Shown here: positions 24,416-33,549 of the stretch, in pieces
How the letters are laid out: every line of letters starts with the position of its first letter
Numbering within the stretch: the stretch's first letter is position 1
Source: Arthrobacter sp. ov118
GTDB lineage: Bacteria; Actinomycetota; Actinomycetes; Actinomycetales; Micrococcaceae
Reading direction: 5' to 3'
DNA length: 64,000 bases
Assembly: GCF_900116495.1 (NCBI RefSeq)
Contig: NZ_FPAY01000004.1
Coordinates: 1 to 64,000 of the forward strand
Notes under the pieces: generated by a model
Told to the model about the DNA's origin: nothing
The model's input: the letters and a program-made list of their open reading frames with translations, nothing else
Databases searched by the model: none
Made by a program: the position numbers and the translations under genes

Positions 24416-25774
24416 TCAGGAGCCGACCTGGTCCGCGGCGCGCTTGGCCGCGGCCTGGGCATCGGCGAGGGCTTTGTCGGGAGTCTTCGTGCCGAGGAGG
24501 GCCGAGGCGATGGCGTTGTTGAGTTCAGTTTTGATGGTTTGGCCGGCGGGCGAGGCCCCCAGCGATTTTCCGGTCGGCAGGACGTCGTAGTACGTTGCGA
24601 TGGCTTCGTCGAATCCGGCATTACCGCTGGCCTTGACGAATTTGTCCCGGATCAGCTTGTCAGCCGAGGGAGAGCCGGTGAAGAGGCCGGTGTTAATGGC
24701 CCCGGGGGTGGAGGCAATTTTCTCGGCCCTGGCCGCACCGGCGGCTGACCAGGCGTCATCAGTGACCAGCGATGTCATCCAGGCGCATGCTGCATCGGCG
24801 TTCTTGGCTCCGGCAGGGATGACGAACGATGTCCCGCCGGCCACCGTGAAGGGCTTGCCGTCCTTGTCCTTGAACGGGACAGCGGAGATCTTCAGCGATT
24901 GTGCATAGGATGCGAGGACGTTGACGTACCACTGGGCATTGACCTGCGCGCCCACCTGGTCCTTGACGAACTGGTTGTCCTTGCCGAAGGTGTCGAACGA
25001 ATCACTGAAGCTCTTGGCCTTCGCGTATCCGCCTTGGGCGTCGTAAATCTCCTTCAGGAGGGTCAGGGCCGCGATATTCGCCGGGTCATCCAAAGCCGGG
25101 GTGCCTTTGTCGTCCATGAGCCTGCCGCCCTGCCCCAGAATCCACAGTTCCGCCTGGCCACCGGCAACCGGGTCAAAACCCAGAGTTGAGGGGTTACTTC
25201 CGCTGGACTTGTAAGTCTTAGCGACCGCGTCCAGCAGCTTTGTCTTATCCGAAGTGTCGATGTCGCTTGGAGATACGCCTCCAGCCTTGAGTACATCCTG
25301 ATTGAGGATGATGGCAGCCGGCTGGTAGAACTGGGGCACCGCCCAGATCTTGTCCTGGTAGGTGACCTGCTCGGTGACGGCGGGATAAAACTGCTTCTTG
25401 GGGTCCATGCCGTGTGCACTGAAGCACCCGTCAAGGGGTTTGATTAGTCCCTGGGCGGCATAGGTGGCGACGAACGCCCGGTCCATCTGCACCACGTCCG
25501 GCACGTCGCCACTGGCAGCGCGCGTAGTGAATTTCTGCGCGTCAAAAGGCGTCTGGTCCATGGTGATCTTGACATCAGGCAGCTGTGTAACCGCGTGCTG
25601 CATCCGGGCCTTGCCGACGTCGTCGGCGTTATCGAAAGCCCAGGCACTCAGCGACCCGGAGGCCTCCTTTTTGAAATCTGCAGTCCCGGCCGGGGACCCG
25701 TTGTCCCCGCCGCACGCCGTCAGACCTAACACCGCCAGGGCGAGAACCGCCACACTCTTTTCCCGAACACCCAT
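24416..25774 (-). CDS. ABC transporter solute-binding lipoprotein (CUT1 type)
   Basis: A 452-residue lipoprotein: short signal peptide with lipobox LTAC (Cys21), then a cluster-B binding-protein fold for oligosaccharides or polyols (FYQPAAIILNQDVLK, AGGTSFVIPAGAKNADAACAW). The ATG at 25774 has GGGAGG six bases upstream. It is transcribed away from its two permease genes, an uncommon arrangement for CUT1 systems, and the divergent region carries one copy of the 16-bp motif. No ATPase gene is nearby, so a shared MsiK-type ATPase is presumably used. The substrate is unknown. Confidence 0.88.
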   Translation of the reverse strand: MGVREKSVAVLALAVLGLTACGGDNGSPAGTADFKKEASGSLSAWAFDNADDVGKARMQHAVTQLPDVKITMDQTPFDAQKFTTRAASGDVPDVVQMDRAFVATYAAQGLIKPLDGCFSAHGMDPKKQFYPAVTEQVTYQDKIWAVPQFYQPAAIILNQDVLKAGGVSPSDIDTSDKTKLLDAVAKTYKSSGSNPSTLGFDPVAGGQAELWILGQGGRLMDDKGTPALDDPANIAALTLLKEIYDAQGGYAKAKSFSDSFDTFGKDNQFVKDQVGAQVNAQWYVNVLASYAQSLKISAVPFKDKDGKPFTVAGGTSFVIPAGAKNADAACAWMTSLVTDDAWSAAGAARAEKIASTPGAINTGLFTGSPSADKLIRDKFVKASGNAGFDEAIATYYDVLPTGKSLGASPAGQTIKTELNNAIASALLGTKTPDKALADAQAAAKRAADQVGS

Positions 25775-25843
25775 CTGCATCCTCCCGAATTTCACTGTCA
25801 GCGCGGCCGGGTATTCTTTCGGTAAACCCGGTTTAACTGTCAG

Positions 25844-25859
25844 ACTGTAAGTAAGCTTG
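25844..25859 (-). promoter_or_regulatory. Recurrent 16-bp motif, site 6
   Basis: On the minus strand it reads CAAGCTTACTTACAGT, 70 bp upstream of the binding-protein gene, within its divergent promoter with the permeases. This is the weakest match of the nine. Confidence 0.35.
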
Positions 25860-25936
25860 CTATTTGGAAAGCTAGCCGAAGCTGAATGAGCGCGCAAGCG
25901 CGGAACTGGGGGCCAATGGTGGGAGAAAGATCATCC

Positions 25937-26884
25937 GTGAACGTTGCGGCGCGCAGGCCCGCCCGCAAGCCGCGTCCGGCAAGGATCAAGTACAACCGCC
26001 GGGAAGCCCTGGCAGGGTACCTGTTCATTTCGCCCTGGATCGTCGGCTTCGTCGTGTTCATGCTCGGCGCCATGGCCTACAGCCTGGTGATCTCCTTCAG
26101 CCGCTACAACCTCGCCACCAACGTTGCGAGACCGGCAGGCACCTCCAACTACGCTCGACTCTTTGACGACCCAAAGGTGGCCACGTCACTGGCCAACACT
26201 TTGTTTTACGCGATCATGGCCGTGCCGCTGGAAATCTGCGTCGCACTTGGGCTTGCCCTTCTGCTGAACCGGGTCGGGCGCGGCGCGGGCTTCTTCCGCA
26301 CCGTGTACTACCTTCCGAAGATGACTCCGTCCGTCGCCACCGCTGCGGTGTTCCTGCTCCTGCTGAACGGAAACACCGGGGCCATCAACCAGGCGCTTGG
26401 CTTTGTTGGAATCTCGGGTCCGCAGTGGCTTATCGATCCGGCCTGGGTGAAGCCTTCGATTGTGCTGATGACGCTGTGGGGCGTCAGCGGCACGATGGTC
26501 ATTTTCCTTGCGGCCCTGAAGAGCGTCCCGAAGGATCTCTACGAAGTGGCCGACCTGGACGGCGCCGGCCCTGTCCGCAAGTTCTTTTACATCACCGTGC
26601 CCATGATCTCGGGTGCAATCTTCTTCAACGTAATTGTCCTGACGATCGCGGCCCTGCAGGTCTTCGACCAGGCCTACCTCCTTTTCTGGAGGGACCAGAC
26701 CAGTTCGTCCCCGGAGGCATCACTTTTCTACGGGATTTACCTCTTCCAGCAGGCGTTCCGTGAATTCAATTTCGGCTTCGCCTCGGCGATGGCCTGGGTA
26801 CTTTTCGTTCTAATCCTGCTCATCAGCCTCGTGCAGGTGAGAATCGGGAACAGGTTCGTCTACTACGAAGGCGAGAAACGCTGA
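25937..26884 (+). CDS. ABC sugar permease, MalF type
   Basis: A 315-residue inner-membrane permease with six transmembrane helices. The EAA loop reads EVADLDGAGPVRKFFYITVPMISG, where the ATPase docks. A basic N-terminus (RRPARKPRPARIKYNRRE) precedes the first helix. GTG 25937 has GGGAGAAAG seven bases upstream; starts at 25886 and 25916 remain possible. Its stop overlaps the next permease start by one base. It works with the divergent binding protein. Confidence 0.9.
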   Translation: MNVAARRPARKPRPARIKYNRREALAGYLFISPWIVGFVVFMLGAMAYSLVISFSRYNLATNVARPAGTSNYARLFDDPKVATSLANTLFYAIMAVPLEICVALGLALLLNRVGRGAGFFRTVYYLPKMTPSVATAAVFLLLLNGNTGAINQALGFVGISGPQWLIDPAWVKPSIVLMTLWGVSGTMVIFLAALKSVPKDLYEVADLDGAGPVRKFFYITVPMISGAIFFNVIVLTIAALQVFDQAYLLFWRDQTSSSPEASLFYGIYLFQQAFREFNFGFASAMAWVLFVLILLISLVQVRIGNRFVYYEGEKR

Positions 26885-27837
26885 TGGCAACCACACGGGC
26901 CCAGCCGGCCGGCACAGAGCTTTCCAGCCCCACCCCCGCGCCCGAGGCGGCGACCGACGTCGGACGCACTAGAAGCCGCCGGAAAACGCGCCCTCCGCGG
27001 GCCCAGGCGGCGCGGTTGCTGCTTTGGGCACTGCTGGTCGTGGTCAGCGCCGCGTTCCTGTACCCGCTGGTGTGGCTCATCGCCGCCAGCCTCAAACCCC
27101 GCGCCGAAGTGTTCGACAACGCGCTGATTCCCCGCACGTTCTCACCGGAAAACTATGTTCAGGTCTGGGACCAGCTCCCACTGGGACACTGGGTGGCTAA
27201 CAGTTTCGTGATCGCCATCCTGGCTGCCACGCTGGTGACCTTCTCCAGCGCCATGATCGCCTTCGGTTTCGCCTATTTCCGGTTCCCGGGCCGTAACTTA
27301 CTCTTCGGCCTCGTCCTGGCCACAATGATGCTCCCGGGCGCGGTGACCATGGTGCCGCAGTACCTGATTTGGAAAAACCTTGGCGTCCTCGGCACCTGGA
27401 TTCCGCTTTTTGGGATGAACCTCTTCGGCTCGGCCTTCTACATCTTCCTGCAACGGCAGTTCTTCCTTGGCCTCCCCCGGGAGCTGTTCGAGGCCGCGCG
27501 GATCGATGGCGCCAGCTACTTCGGGCTTTTTCGCCGGATCGCCCTGCCGTTGTCCATCCCATCCCTGGTGGTGATCTTCATCTTCGAGTTCCAGGCAAGC
27601 TGGAACAACCTGCAGTCCGCACTGATCTACCTCAACGCCGGATCGGTCGAAGGCTTCACCGCGCCGCTTGGGATTGCCTACGCCATGACCAAATACAGCC
27701 CCACCAATGGAGGCCAGGGCGACTACCAATACGTCATGGTCGCCACCTTGCTCATAACCTTGCCCATGCTCATTCTCTTCGCTTTCGGACAACGGCACTT
27801 TATCGAAGGGGTCGCCACCGAAGGCCGGAAAGGCTGA
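26884..27837 (+). CDS. ABC sugar permease, MalG type
   Basis: A 317-residue permease with six transmembrane helices. The EAA loop is FEAARIDGASYFGLFRRIALPLSIP, and the MalG-type C-terminus ends near HFIEGVATEGRKG. A polar N-terminal tail of about 38 residues precedes helix 1. It starts on the last base of the MalF-type gene stop, so the two are translationally coupled. With the divergent lipoprotein it makes a complete importer except for the ATPase. Confidence 0.9.
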   Translation: MATTRAQPAGTELSSPTPAPEAATDVGRTRSRRKTRPPRAQAARLLLWALLVVVSAAFLYPLVWLIAASLKPRAEVFDNALIPRTFSPENYVQVWDQLPLGHWVANSFVIAILAATLVTFSSAMIAFGFAYFRFPGRNLLFGLVLATMMLPGAVTMVPQYLIWKNLGVLGTWIPLFGMNLFGSAFYIFLQRQFFLGLPRELFEAARIDGASYFGLFRRIALPLSIPSLVVIFIFEFQASWNNLQSALIYLNAGSVEGFTAPLGIAYAMTKYSPTNGGQGDYQYVMVATLLITLPMLILFAFGQRHFIEGVATEGRKG

Positions 27838-27938
27838 CCGGAAGCACAATGCGGCGCTCGGGGCATCGAGTGCCTTTGTGCCTTCCCCGCCCAGTTCCGG
27901 CCGCGGCGTGCCGGCGGAGTCTGGCGCGTCATCCCGCA

Positions 27939-28520
27939 TCATCCCGGGCTGAGCTGCGGCGCAGCCTCTTCGCCTTGGAGGAGTTTGACGATTTCTTCGA
28001 CCGTCAGACTGCGTTGCCGGTACTCCCGGCAGAGGACGGCCAGCACTGCTTCGGCCGCCTCGGAGTCCTCTGTGCCCGTGGCATCTGCAGCGTAGATGAC
28101 GCGGAAGTTGTAGGCGAAGGCGTCGGCCGCTGTTTGCGCCACGCAGTTATGCGTGGACACTCCGGCGAGCACGACGGTGTCCACGCCCAGATTGCGGAGC
28201 CGAAGCACAAGATCCGTCCCAAGAAAAGCACTGTCGCGTGTCTTGGTCATACGCTGCAGACCGTCGGCATCCAGCCCGGGGACCAGCTTGGCCTGGTCCG
28301 TGCCGCTGAAAAGAAACCCCTGATTGTCCTCGAGCATGTTCAGCGACCATGTGGACTTGTCGCGTTCATGCTGTGTGGTGACAAACAGCACCGGCAGGTT
28401 GGACCGGACGGCGGCCCGCACGAGCTCATTGCACCTCTGCACCAGCCCATCCCTCTGTGATGCCAAGGCGGGATCTTCGAAGAAAGCGTTTTGCATATCA
28501 ACTACTAGGACTGCGATCAA
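27939..28520 (-). CDS. Isochorismatase-fold cysteine hydrolase
   Basis: A 193-residue enzyme with the isochorismatase triad: D8 (VVDMQNAF), K93 (TKTRDSAFLGT) and C126 (VSTHNCVAQTAADAF). The group includes nicotinamidase, N-carbamoylsarcosine amidase and ureidoacrylate hydrolase. The neighbours give no substrate clue: it is convergent with the ABC permeases and divergent from a small hypothetical gene. The distance from creatinase argues against assigning it to creatinine breakdown. Confidence 0.85.
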   Translation of the reverse strand: MIAVLVVDMQNAFFEDPALASQRDGLVQRCNELVRAAVRSNLPVLFVTTQHERDKSTWSLNMLEDNQGFLFSGTDQAKLVPGLDADGLQRMTKTRDSAFLGTDLVLRLRNLGVDTVVLAGVSTHNCVAQTAADAFAYNFRVIYAADATGTEDSEAAEAVLAVLCREYRQRSLTVEEIVKLLQGEEAAPQLSPG

Positions 28521-28680
28521 GGTGCCTCCTCAAAACTGGAAAGTGTGCCATGACTGCCGCCGGAGCGAGCCGAAAAGGCGCGCCCGCCAGCCGTCCTCTT
28601 TTGCATCCCAACCATCATGCCCCTCCCGCTGTCCGCACACCATGCGCCGGCATCCTTCGACTGCGTCTGGACACGATCAA

Positions 28681-28696
28681 TAAGCACACTTAGTAT
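28681..28696 (+). promoter_or_regulatory. Recurrent 16-bp motif, site 7
   Basis: TAAGCACACTTAGTAT, 77 bp upstream of and oriented toward the small gene at 28774. The rest of the 253-bp intergenic region has no recognisable gene. Confidence 0.5.
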
Positions 28697-28773
28697 TTTC
28701 TGCAGGCGCCGTTCGATTATGATGGCGGCGGCTAAGACCAACAGGGTTCCGAGAAGCTGAGCGGGGAGGCGCA

Positions 28774-28986
28774 GTGACTAATAAGCTCGAAAAAAGGAAG
28801 ATCAGCCAGCTCCGGCCCGGCGATCAGGTCAAACTGGGCGGCTTCGTGTTCGAGGTAGCTACGGCGGAACGAGCGGGGAAGTTGGTCCACATGACTTTGA
28901 CCGACGGAGAAGGCAGCACCTCGACCATGATCGGCTCGTCATCAGCCACGCTGCGCAGCCCGAAAAAGACGCCCATCGGCAGCTAG
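28774..28986 (+). CDS. Hypothetical protein, 70 residues
   Basis: A small basic protein, probably a beta-rich fold (KISQLRPGDQVKLGG, then FVFEVATAERAGKLVHMTLT). I do not recognise a family. The GTG start has GGGGAGG five bases upstream, which supports it as a real gene. It sits 13 bp before the secreted membrane-anchored protein and is likely co-transcribed with it, behind a copy of the 16-bp motif. Confidence 0.6.
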   Translation: MTNKLEKRKISQLRPGDQVKLGGFVFEVATAERAGKLVHMTLTDGEGSTSTMIGSSSATLRSPKKTPIGS

Positions 28987-28999
28987 GGAAGAGGACCTC

Positions 29000-29350
29000 A
29001 TGACCCAGAAATTGATCCGTATCTGCCTAGGCCTGTTCTTGGCCGGGAGCGCTCTTGCAGCCGCCGCGCCTGCCATGGCCAGCCCCGCTGCGAGCGCAGA
29101 TGTCCAGATAGCCGGCCAAGCCTTCACGGCGCAGCCCACGGAGGGACTGGCGCTCACGGGTTCATCCCCTTCGCCGTCGCCGTCGTCAAGCAACCCAGTG
29201 GACTCGGGCACCGGCGAGAGCGGTGAGGCGAAGGAAACGCGGGTGGATTACGCCCCTTACGTCATCGGCGCGGTCGTCGTGGTGGCGCTGATAGCCGCGT
29301 TCCTGTTTTGGCGCAAGCGCCGGATTTCCCACCCTTCAAAGCCCGACTAA
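29000..29350 (+). CDS. Secreted, C-terminally membrane-anchored small protein
   Basis: A 116-residue protein with a signal peptide (about 1-28, ending APAMASPA), a Ser/Pro-rich linker (SSPSPSPSSSNPVD), one C-terminal transmembrane helix (about 85-105), and a basic tail (RKRR). The layout resembles a surface protein, but LALTG stands before the linker, not directly before the helix, so it is not a usual sortase signal. Function is unknown. AGAGGA lies before the ATG. Confidence 0.65.
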   Translation: MTQKLIRICLGLFLAGSALAAAAPAMASPAASADVQIAGQAFTAQPTEGLALTGSSPSPSPSSSNPVDSGTGESGEAKETRVDYAPYVIGAVVVVALIAAFLFWRKRRISHPSKPD

Positions 29351-29399
29351 CGCCTGGGCGGCACAAACCCTTGACCGGCATCCGCAGCCGCTCATATGA

Positions 29400-29415
29400 T
29401 AAGCAACCTTAGTAA
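29400..29415 (+). promoter_or_regulatory. Recurrent 16-bp motif, site 8
   Basis: TAAGCAACCTTAGTAA, 145 bp upstream of and oriented toward the manganese catalase gene. CGAACGGTTCG (29469-29479), an 11-bp palindrome, lies between it and the gene. Confidence 0.55.
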
Positions 29416-29560
29416 TTCGGCTGGGTGCGCAATTCCTCGGGATCTCGGAAAGCCGAACCAGTACGAATCGAACGGTTCGTGGGGTCAACGAACACCGGAC
29501 ACCCGATCGTGGACAGCAGTGAAGTCGTCAGGCCAATCCATCATCATTTGAGGAGCAACC

Positions 29561-30511
29561 ATGTACTTGCACACCCAGCTACTGATCAATGAAATCGCCG
29601 TGGATGATCCGGATCCGGCGGCAGCCAACGCGCTCCAGGAAGGGCTGGGCGGGCAGTTCGGCGAAATGCGCACCATGATGCAGTACCTCTTCCAAAGCAT
29701 CAATTTCCGCGGGGACGCCGCCTCCAAACCGTACAAGGACCTTCTCCAGGGCGTGGGCACCGAGGAGATCAGCCACGTCGAACTGATCGGCACCACCATT
29801 GCACAGCTCCTGGACGGCTCCCCCGAATATCAGGGGAAAAAGACTGATCCGGTGGACCAGCCTGGCGCAAAGGGCGCCACACCCCTGAAGATCGCCCTGG
29901 ACACCAGCAACATCCACCACTACCTCGTGGGCGCGCAGGGCGCCCTGCCGGTGGACGCCGCCGGCAATCCATGGCTCGGCTCCTACGTCTACAACAGCGG
30001 CAACCTGGTCCTGGACCTGCTGTACAACCTGATGCTGGAGTCAACCGGCAGGCTGCAAAAATGCCGGATCTACGAAATGACCGAGAACGCGACCGCCCGT
30101 TCCACCATTGCGTACCTGATCGTCCGGGACCAGGCACACGAAAATGCGTTTGCCAAGGCCCTCGAGAGCCTCGGCGTGAACTGGGGCAAGGTGCTGCCCA
30201 TCCCCAAAACCAACGCCGAACAGTTCCCCGAAGTGAAAAAGCTTCTTGACCAGGGCCTCCAGAGCATCCAGTACACGTTCAGCGCGGACAACGCCAGCGA
30301 GGCGTCCAAGCTGTACCGCGGGGCCTCCCCCTCCAACGACGGCACCGAGTTGAGCACCGAGGTGATGCCGGAGGGCTTCCCGATGGCACTGTCCCCGGAA
30401 CGCCGGGAGGAATATGCGCCTGGGCTGGACGCTGACCTTCTAGCGCTCATCCAAGCCACGGCCGAGGTCGAGCTCCAAGCGGCTGACAACCCCAAAGAAT
30501 CCAAGAGTTAG
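29561..30511 (+). CDS. Manganese catalase
   Basis: A 316-residue non-heme catalase that disproportionates hydrogen peroxide at a di-manganese centre in the cytoplasm. The ferritin-like ligands fit the Thermus enzyme spacing: E35 (GQFGEMRTMMQYLFQ), E69 and H72 (GTEEISHVE), E160 (LMLESTGR) and H193 (RDQAHENAF). Length and C-terminus are usual for the actinobacterial group. GAGGAG precedes the ATG. An SDR gene follows after 17 bp, probably in one operon, and a stress motif lies upstream. Confidence 0.93.
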   Translation: MYLHTQLLINEIAVDDPDPAAANALQEGLGGQFGEMRTMMQYLFQSINFRGDAASKPYKDLLQGVGTEEISHVELIGTTIAQLLDGSPEYQGKKTDPVDQPGAKGATPLKIALDTSNIHHYLVGAQGALPVDAAGNPWLGSYVYNSGNLVLDLLYNLMLESTGRLQKCRIYEMTENATARSTIAYLIVRDQAHENAFAKALESLGVNWGKVLPIPKTNAEQFPEVKKLLDQGLQSIQYTFSADNASEASKLYRGASPSNDGTELSTEVMPEGFPMALSPERREEYAPGLDADLLALIQATAEVELQAADNPKESKS

Positions 30512-30528
30512 GCACGGAAGGCGCATTC

Positions 30529-31338
30529 ATGGAGCGCAGGGCAGATTTTCTCCCGACGACGGCTATTGTCACCGGATCGGATTCAGGGATCGGGCGCGCC
30601 ACAGCCGTGGCGCTTGCCCGGGCCGGGCTGGACGTGGGAATTACCTGGCATTCGGATCAGCGCGGAGCCGAGGAAACGGCAGAAGAAGTCCGGGGTTTGC
30701 ACCGCAATGCTGTAGTGCGGCACTTGGACACCACGGATGTTTCCGGTGCGGCGGCCAGCATCGATCAACTCGCTGCGGAACTGGGCGGCGTGGACGTCTT
30801 CGTGAACAACGCCGGTACCGGGGACGGCGTGAGGTTCCTGGATCTCGATTACCAGACCTGGATGTCGACGCTGGACACCAATCTCAACGGCGCCTTCGTC
30901 TGCATGCAGGCTGCGGCCCGGCGGATGGTCGCCGCCGGCCGTGGGGGCCGCATCATTGCGGTGACCAGCGTCCACGAGTTCCAGCCGCGCGTGGGTGCCT
31001 CCGCCTACGACGCCTCCAAGCACGCGCTGGGAGGGCTCATCAAAACCATGGCCTTAGAACTCGCGGAATTCGGGATCACCGCCAACAGCGTTGCCCCGGG
31101 GGAAATCGCCACACCGATGACAGGCAATACCGATGTGAACCCGGAAGATGTCGAGCGGCCCGGTGTTCCCCTCGGCAGGCCCGGGGATGCGCGCGAGGTT
31201 GCCGAAGTCATCGCGTTCCTGGCCTCCCCAGCGTCCAGCTACGTCACCGGGGCCTCCTGGGCTGTGGATGGCGGGATGCTCCAGATGGGCCCGCAGGCCG
31301 GCTCGCACATTGCCAGTAACGACTGGCGGCAAGGGTGA
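30529..31338 (+). CDS. Short-chain dehydrogenase/reductase
   Basis: A 269-residue classical SDR with TGSDSGIG at the cofactor site, VNNAGTG, a Ser in AVTSVHEF, and the YDASK catalytic pair. The C-terminus is complete (SYVTGASWAVDGGM). It follows Mn catalase by 17 bp, so an oxidative-stress link such as removal of reactive carbonyls is possible but not shown. The substrate is unknown. Confidence 0.88.
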   Translation: MERRADFLPTTAIVTGSDSGIGRATAVALARAGLDVGITWHSDQRGAEETAEEVRGLHRNAVVRHLDTTDVSGAAASIDQLAAELGGVDVFVNNAGTGDGVRFLDLDYQTWMSTLDTNLNGAFVCMQAAARRMVAAGRGGRIIAVTSVHEFQPRVGASAYDASKHALGGLIKTMALELAEFGITANSVAPGEIATPMTGNTDVNPEDVERPGVPLGRPGDAREVAEVIAFLASPASSYVTGASWAVDGGMLQMGPQAGSHIASNDWRQG

Positions 31339-31399
31339 GCAGGCAGCCCGCGGGTGGCGGCCGCACGTTGGTGCCATTCTTCTCGGAAGCCGTCCGACC

Positions 31400-31939
31400 A
31401 TGCCCCTGAAGCCGTCACTGCTGAAGCGGGTGAGTTCAGGACGCAGTGCGCTGGGTCCGGCCGTTTACGCCGCCGTGCTCTCACTCGTCGTTCTTGCCCT
31501 CGCCGGCGTGGTCGGCGTGGCCTTGCACCTCCCCTGGCTGTTTCCCAGCCTGGGCCCCACGGTGATGCTGTTCTTCGAATCCCCGGAGCAGCCCGCCGCC
31601 CGGCCCGCGAACACGCTGATCGGGCACCTCACCGGCCTAGTGATGGGCGTGCTCTGCCTGTACGCATTCGGCCTCCAGGACAGCGCGCCAGCCCCGGTCG
31701 GCGGGCTCACCGGCCTCTACGTCGCTGCCGGGTCCCTGTCCGTTGCGCTCACCACACTGCTCCTGACCTGGCTGCGGAAGCCGCACCCGCCGGCCGGAGC
31801 GACAACGCTGATCGTCAGCCTCGGAATCCTGACCACGCCCCCGCAACTGCTTTCCATGGCAGGCGCCATCCTGCTCATCACCGCCGCAGGCTGGGGCTTG
31901 AATGTTCTCCTTGGCACCAGGCCGGCAATGGCAGATTAG
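31400..31939 (+). CDS. HPP family membrane protein
   Basis: A 179-residue membrane protein with four or five transmembrane helices and the HPP-family signatures FPSLGPTVMLFFESPEQPAARPANTLIGH and WLRKPHPPAGATTLIV. HPP proteins are membrane proteins, some linked to nitrite transport in plants and cyanobacteria; the bacterial role is mostly unknown. It follows the SDR by 61 bp on the same strand and may belong to the catalase operon. Confidence 0.82.
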   Translation: MPLKPSLLKRVSSGRSALGPAVYAAVLSLVVLALAGVVGVALHLPWLFPSLGPTVMLFFESPEQPAARPANTLIGHLTGLVMGVLCLYAFGLQDSAPAPVGGLTGLYVAAGSLSVALTTLLLTWLRKPHPPAGATTLIVSLGILTTPPQLLSMAGAILLITAAGWGLNVLLGTRPAMAD

Positions 31940-32013
31940 AAGGACCTACGCGCTCAACGGCGGCATCGCGGGACGAGCGGTCTCTGCTGGGGCTCGGTAA
32001 CGCGGTGCAGTCC

Positions 32014-33549
32014 CTACGACAAGGCCGTGACGGCCAGTTGCCGCACAATGGCCGTGCCGCCCTCCACATACACTTCGGTGCCCAGGTTCCCGAACACGGG
32101 GAACACCAGATCGCTCAGGACAACCCTGCCGCCTTGGGCGAAGACCTCCACCGAGCACTGGTCGACGATTACGCGGAGCCGGAGCACGCCGCCGTCGAGC
32201 TTCACTGGTGCCGACTCAGCCGACGCGAACTTTCCGTGGAAGGTCGTGTTTCCGGAGTTGCGGCGGTCCAGGGTGAGTCGGCTTGTAACGGCATCGAAGC
32301 TGAGAACCGTTGCGGCGCTCCCGCCCGAGGCGCCGAGCAGCCTGAAAGCAACGGTCCGGGCCGTGCCGGGCAGGATCTCGGCCTCGATCAGCTGGGCTGA
32401 TCCGGACACAGCGTCAGAGAGTTGCAGCAGGGAGTCGTGAAGTTCGACGTCCTGGATGGTGCAGGCCGGCTCCCCACAGTCCAAGGGCAGCACCGGGCGC
32501 TGCACCAGGCGTGGCAACCCGTTCACCGTCGCGAGTTCGACCTCGCGGGCAAGCGACATCCCGGAACGCCACGGAGACGTGGGCAAGGAGTTGGCATAGT
32601 CCCAGTTGTTCATCCAGCCGATCATGATGCGGCGGTTCTCCGGCGCATTGTTGAAGGAGACGGCGGCGTAGTAGTCACGCCCCCAGTCGAGCCACGGGCA
32701 TTGCCGCAGATCGGTGGTGCCGTCGGCATCCGCTGGAACGAGCGAATCAAGGTCGGCGGTGAACTGCACGCCATCGAAGTCGCCGACGAAGTACTGCCCT
32801 CCGGAACCGCCCGCCACGGCACCCGGGTTTATATTGACCACCAGGACCCACTTAACGTTCTCCGGATCTCCGTCGACGGGGAGCGGGAACAGATCAGGGC
32901 ATTCCCATTCGCCTCCCGTGGCGTTTGCAGGGCCGAAGGTGCTCAGGTATTCCCAGTCCTTGAGGTCGGCCGAGCGGTACAGCACAACCTGCTGGTGCTG
33001 GGCCTCCACCGCCACCATGACCCAGCAGGAATCCTCCGGTCCCTCGTAGCGGAACACCTTGGGGTCCCGGAAATGGGCCGACCCCCGGCCAAGCACCGGG
33101 TTGCCTGCATATTTGGTCCACGTCATGCCGGCGTCCGTGGAGAACGCCAGAGACTGGGCTTGTGTCCCTTGGTGCACCGAACCCTCCTTGAAGGCGCTCG
33201 TGTAGATGGCCACCAAGGCCGGATCTTCCACTGTCCCGAATCCCGACGTATTGGCGTGGTCCACCACGATGCTGCCGGAAAAGACGTCTTCTTCCTCGTC
33301 GCAGGCGATGGCAACTGGGTGTTCGGTCCAGTGCAGAAGGTCGGTTGAGGTGGCGTGTCCCCAGGACATGTTGCCCCAGACGTTGCCGAAGGGGTTGTTT
33401 TGGTAGAAGAGATGGTAGAGGCCCTGGTGCCATACGAGTCCGTTGGGGTCGTTCAGCCAAGTGTTCTTGGCTGTGTAGTGAAGTATCGGCCGGAGGTTAG
33501 GGGCGGTGACTTCGGCGGGGCCGCCAGGGTGCGTTGTTGTTTTAGTCAT
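32014..33549 (-). CDS. Intracellular GH32 beta-fructosidase
   Basis: A 511-residue glycoside hydrolase family 32 enzyme. The nucleophile is D34 in WLNDPNG, the transition-state stabiliser D162 in FRDPKVF, and the acid/base E216 in ECPDLF. A C-terminal beta-sandwich follows. No signal peptide is present, so it acts on an imported oligosaccharide, not extracellular levan or inulin. It is the last gene of the leftward fructan operon and overlaps the kinase stop by 8 nt. It likely splits inulobiose or a related fructo-disaccharide to fructose. Confidence 0.9.
   Translation of the reverse strand: MTKTTTHPGGPAEVTAPNLRPILHYTAKNTWLNDPNGLVWHQGLYHLFYQNNPFGNVWGNMSWGHATSTDLLHWTEHPVAIACDEEEDVFSGSIVVDHANTSGFGTVEDPALVAIYTSAFKEGSVHQGTQAQSLAFSTDAGMTWTKYAGNPVLGRGSAHFRDPKVFRYEGPEDSCWVMVAVEAQHQQVVLYRSADLKDWEYLSTFGPANATGGEWECPDLFPLPVDGDPENVKWVLVVNINPGAVAGGSGGQYFVGDFDGVQFTADLDSLVPADADGTTDLRQCPWLDWGRDYYAAVSFNNAPENRRIMIGWMNNWDYANSLPTSPWRSGMSLAREVELATVNGLPRLVQRPVLPLDCGEPACTIQDVELHDSLLQLSDAVSGSAQLIEAEILPGTARTVAFRLLGASGGSAATVLSFDAVTSRLTLDRRNSGNTTFHGKFASAESAPVKLDGGVLRLRVIVDQCSVEVFAQGGRVVLSDLVFPVFGNLGTEVYVEGGTAIVRQLAVTALS

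Noticed and set aside
27939..28520. Isochorismatase-fold gene as N-carbamoylsarcosine amidase linked to creatinase
   Set aside because: It lies more than 20 kb from creatinase among unrelated genes, and the fold covers many activities.
29000..29350. Sortase-anchored (LPXTG) surface protein
   Set aside because: LALTG is about 30 residues before the membrane helix and lacks the Pro; a plain membrane anchor fits better.
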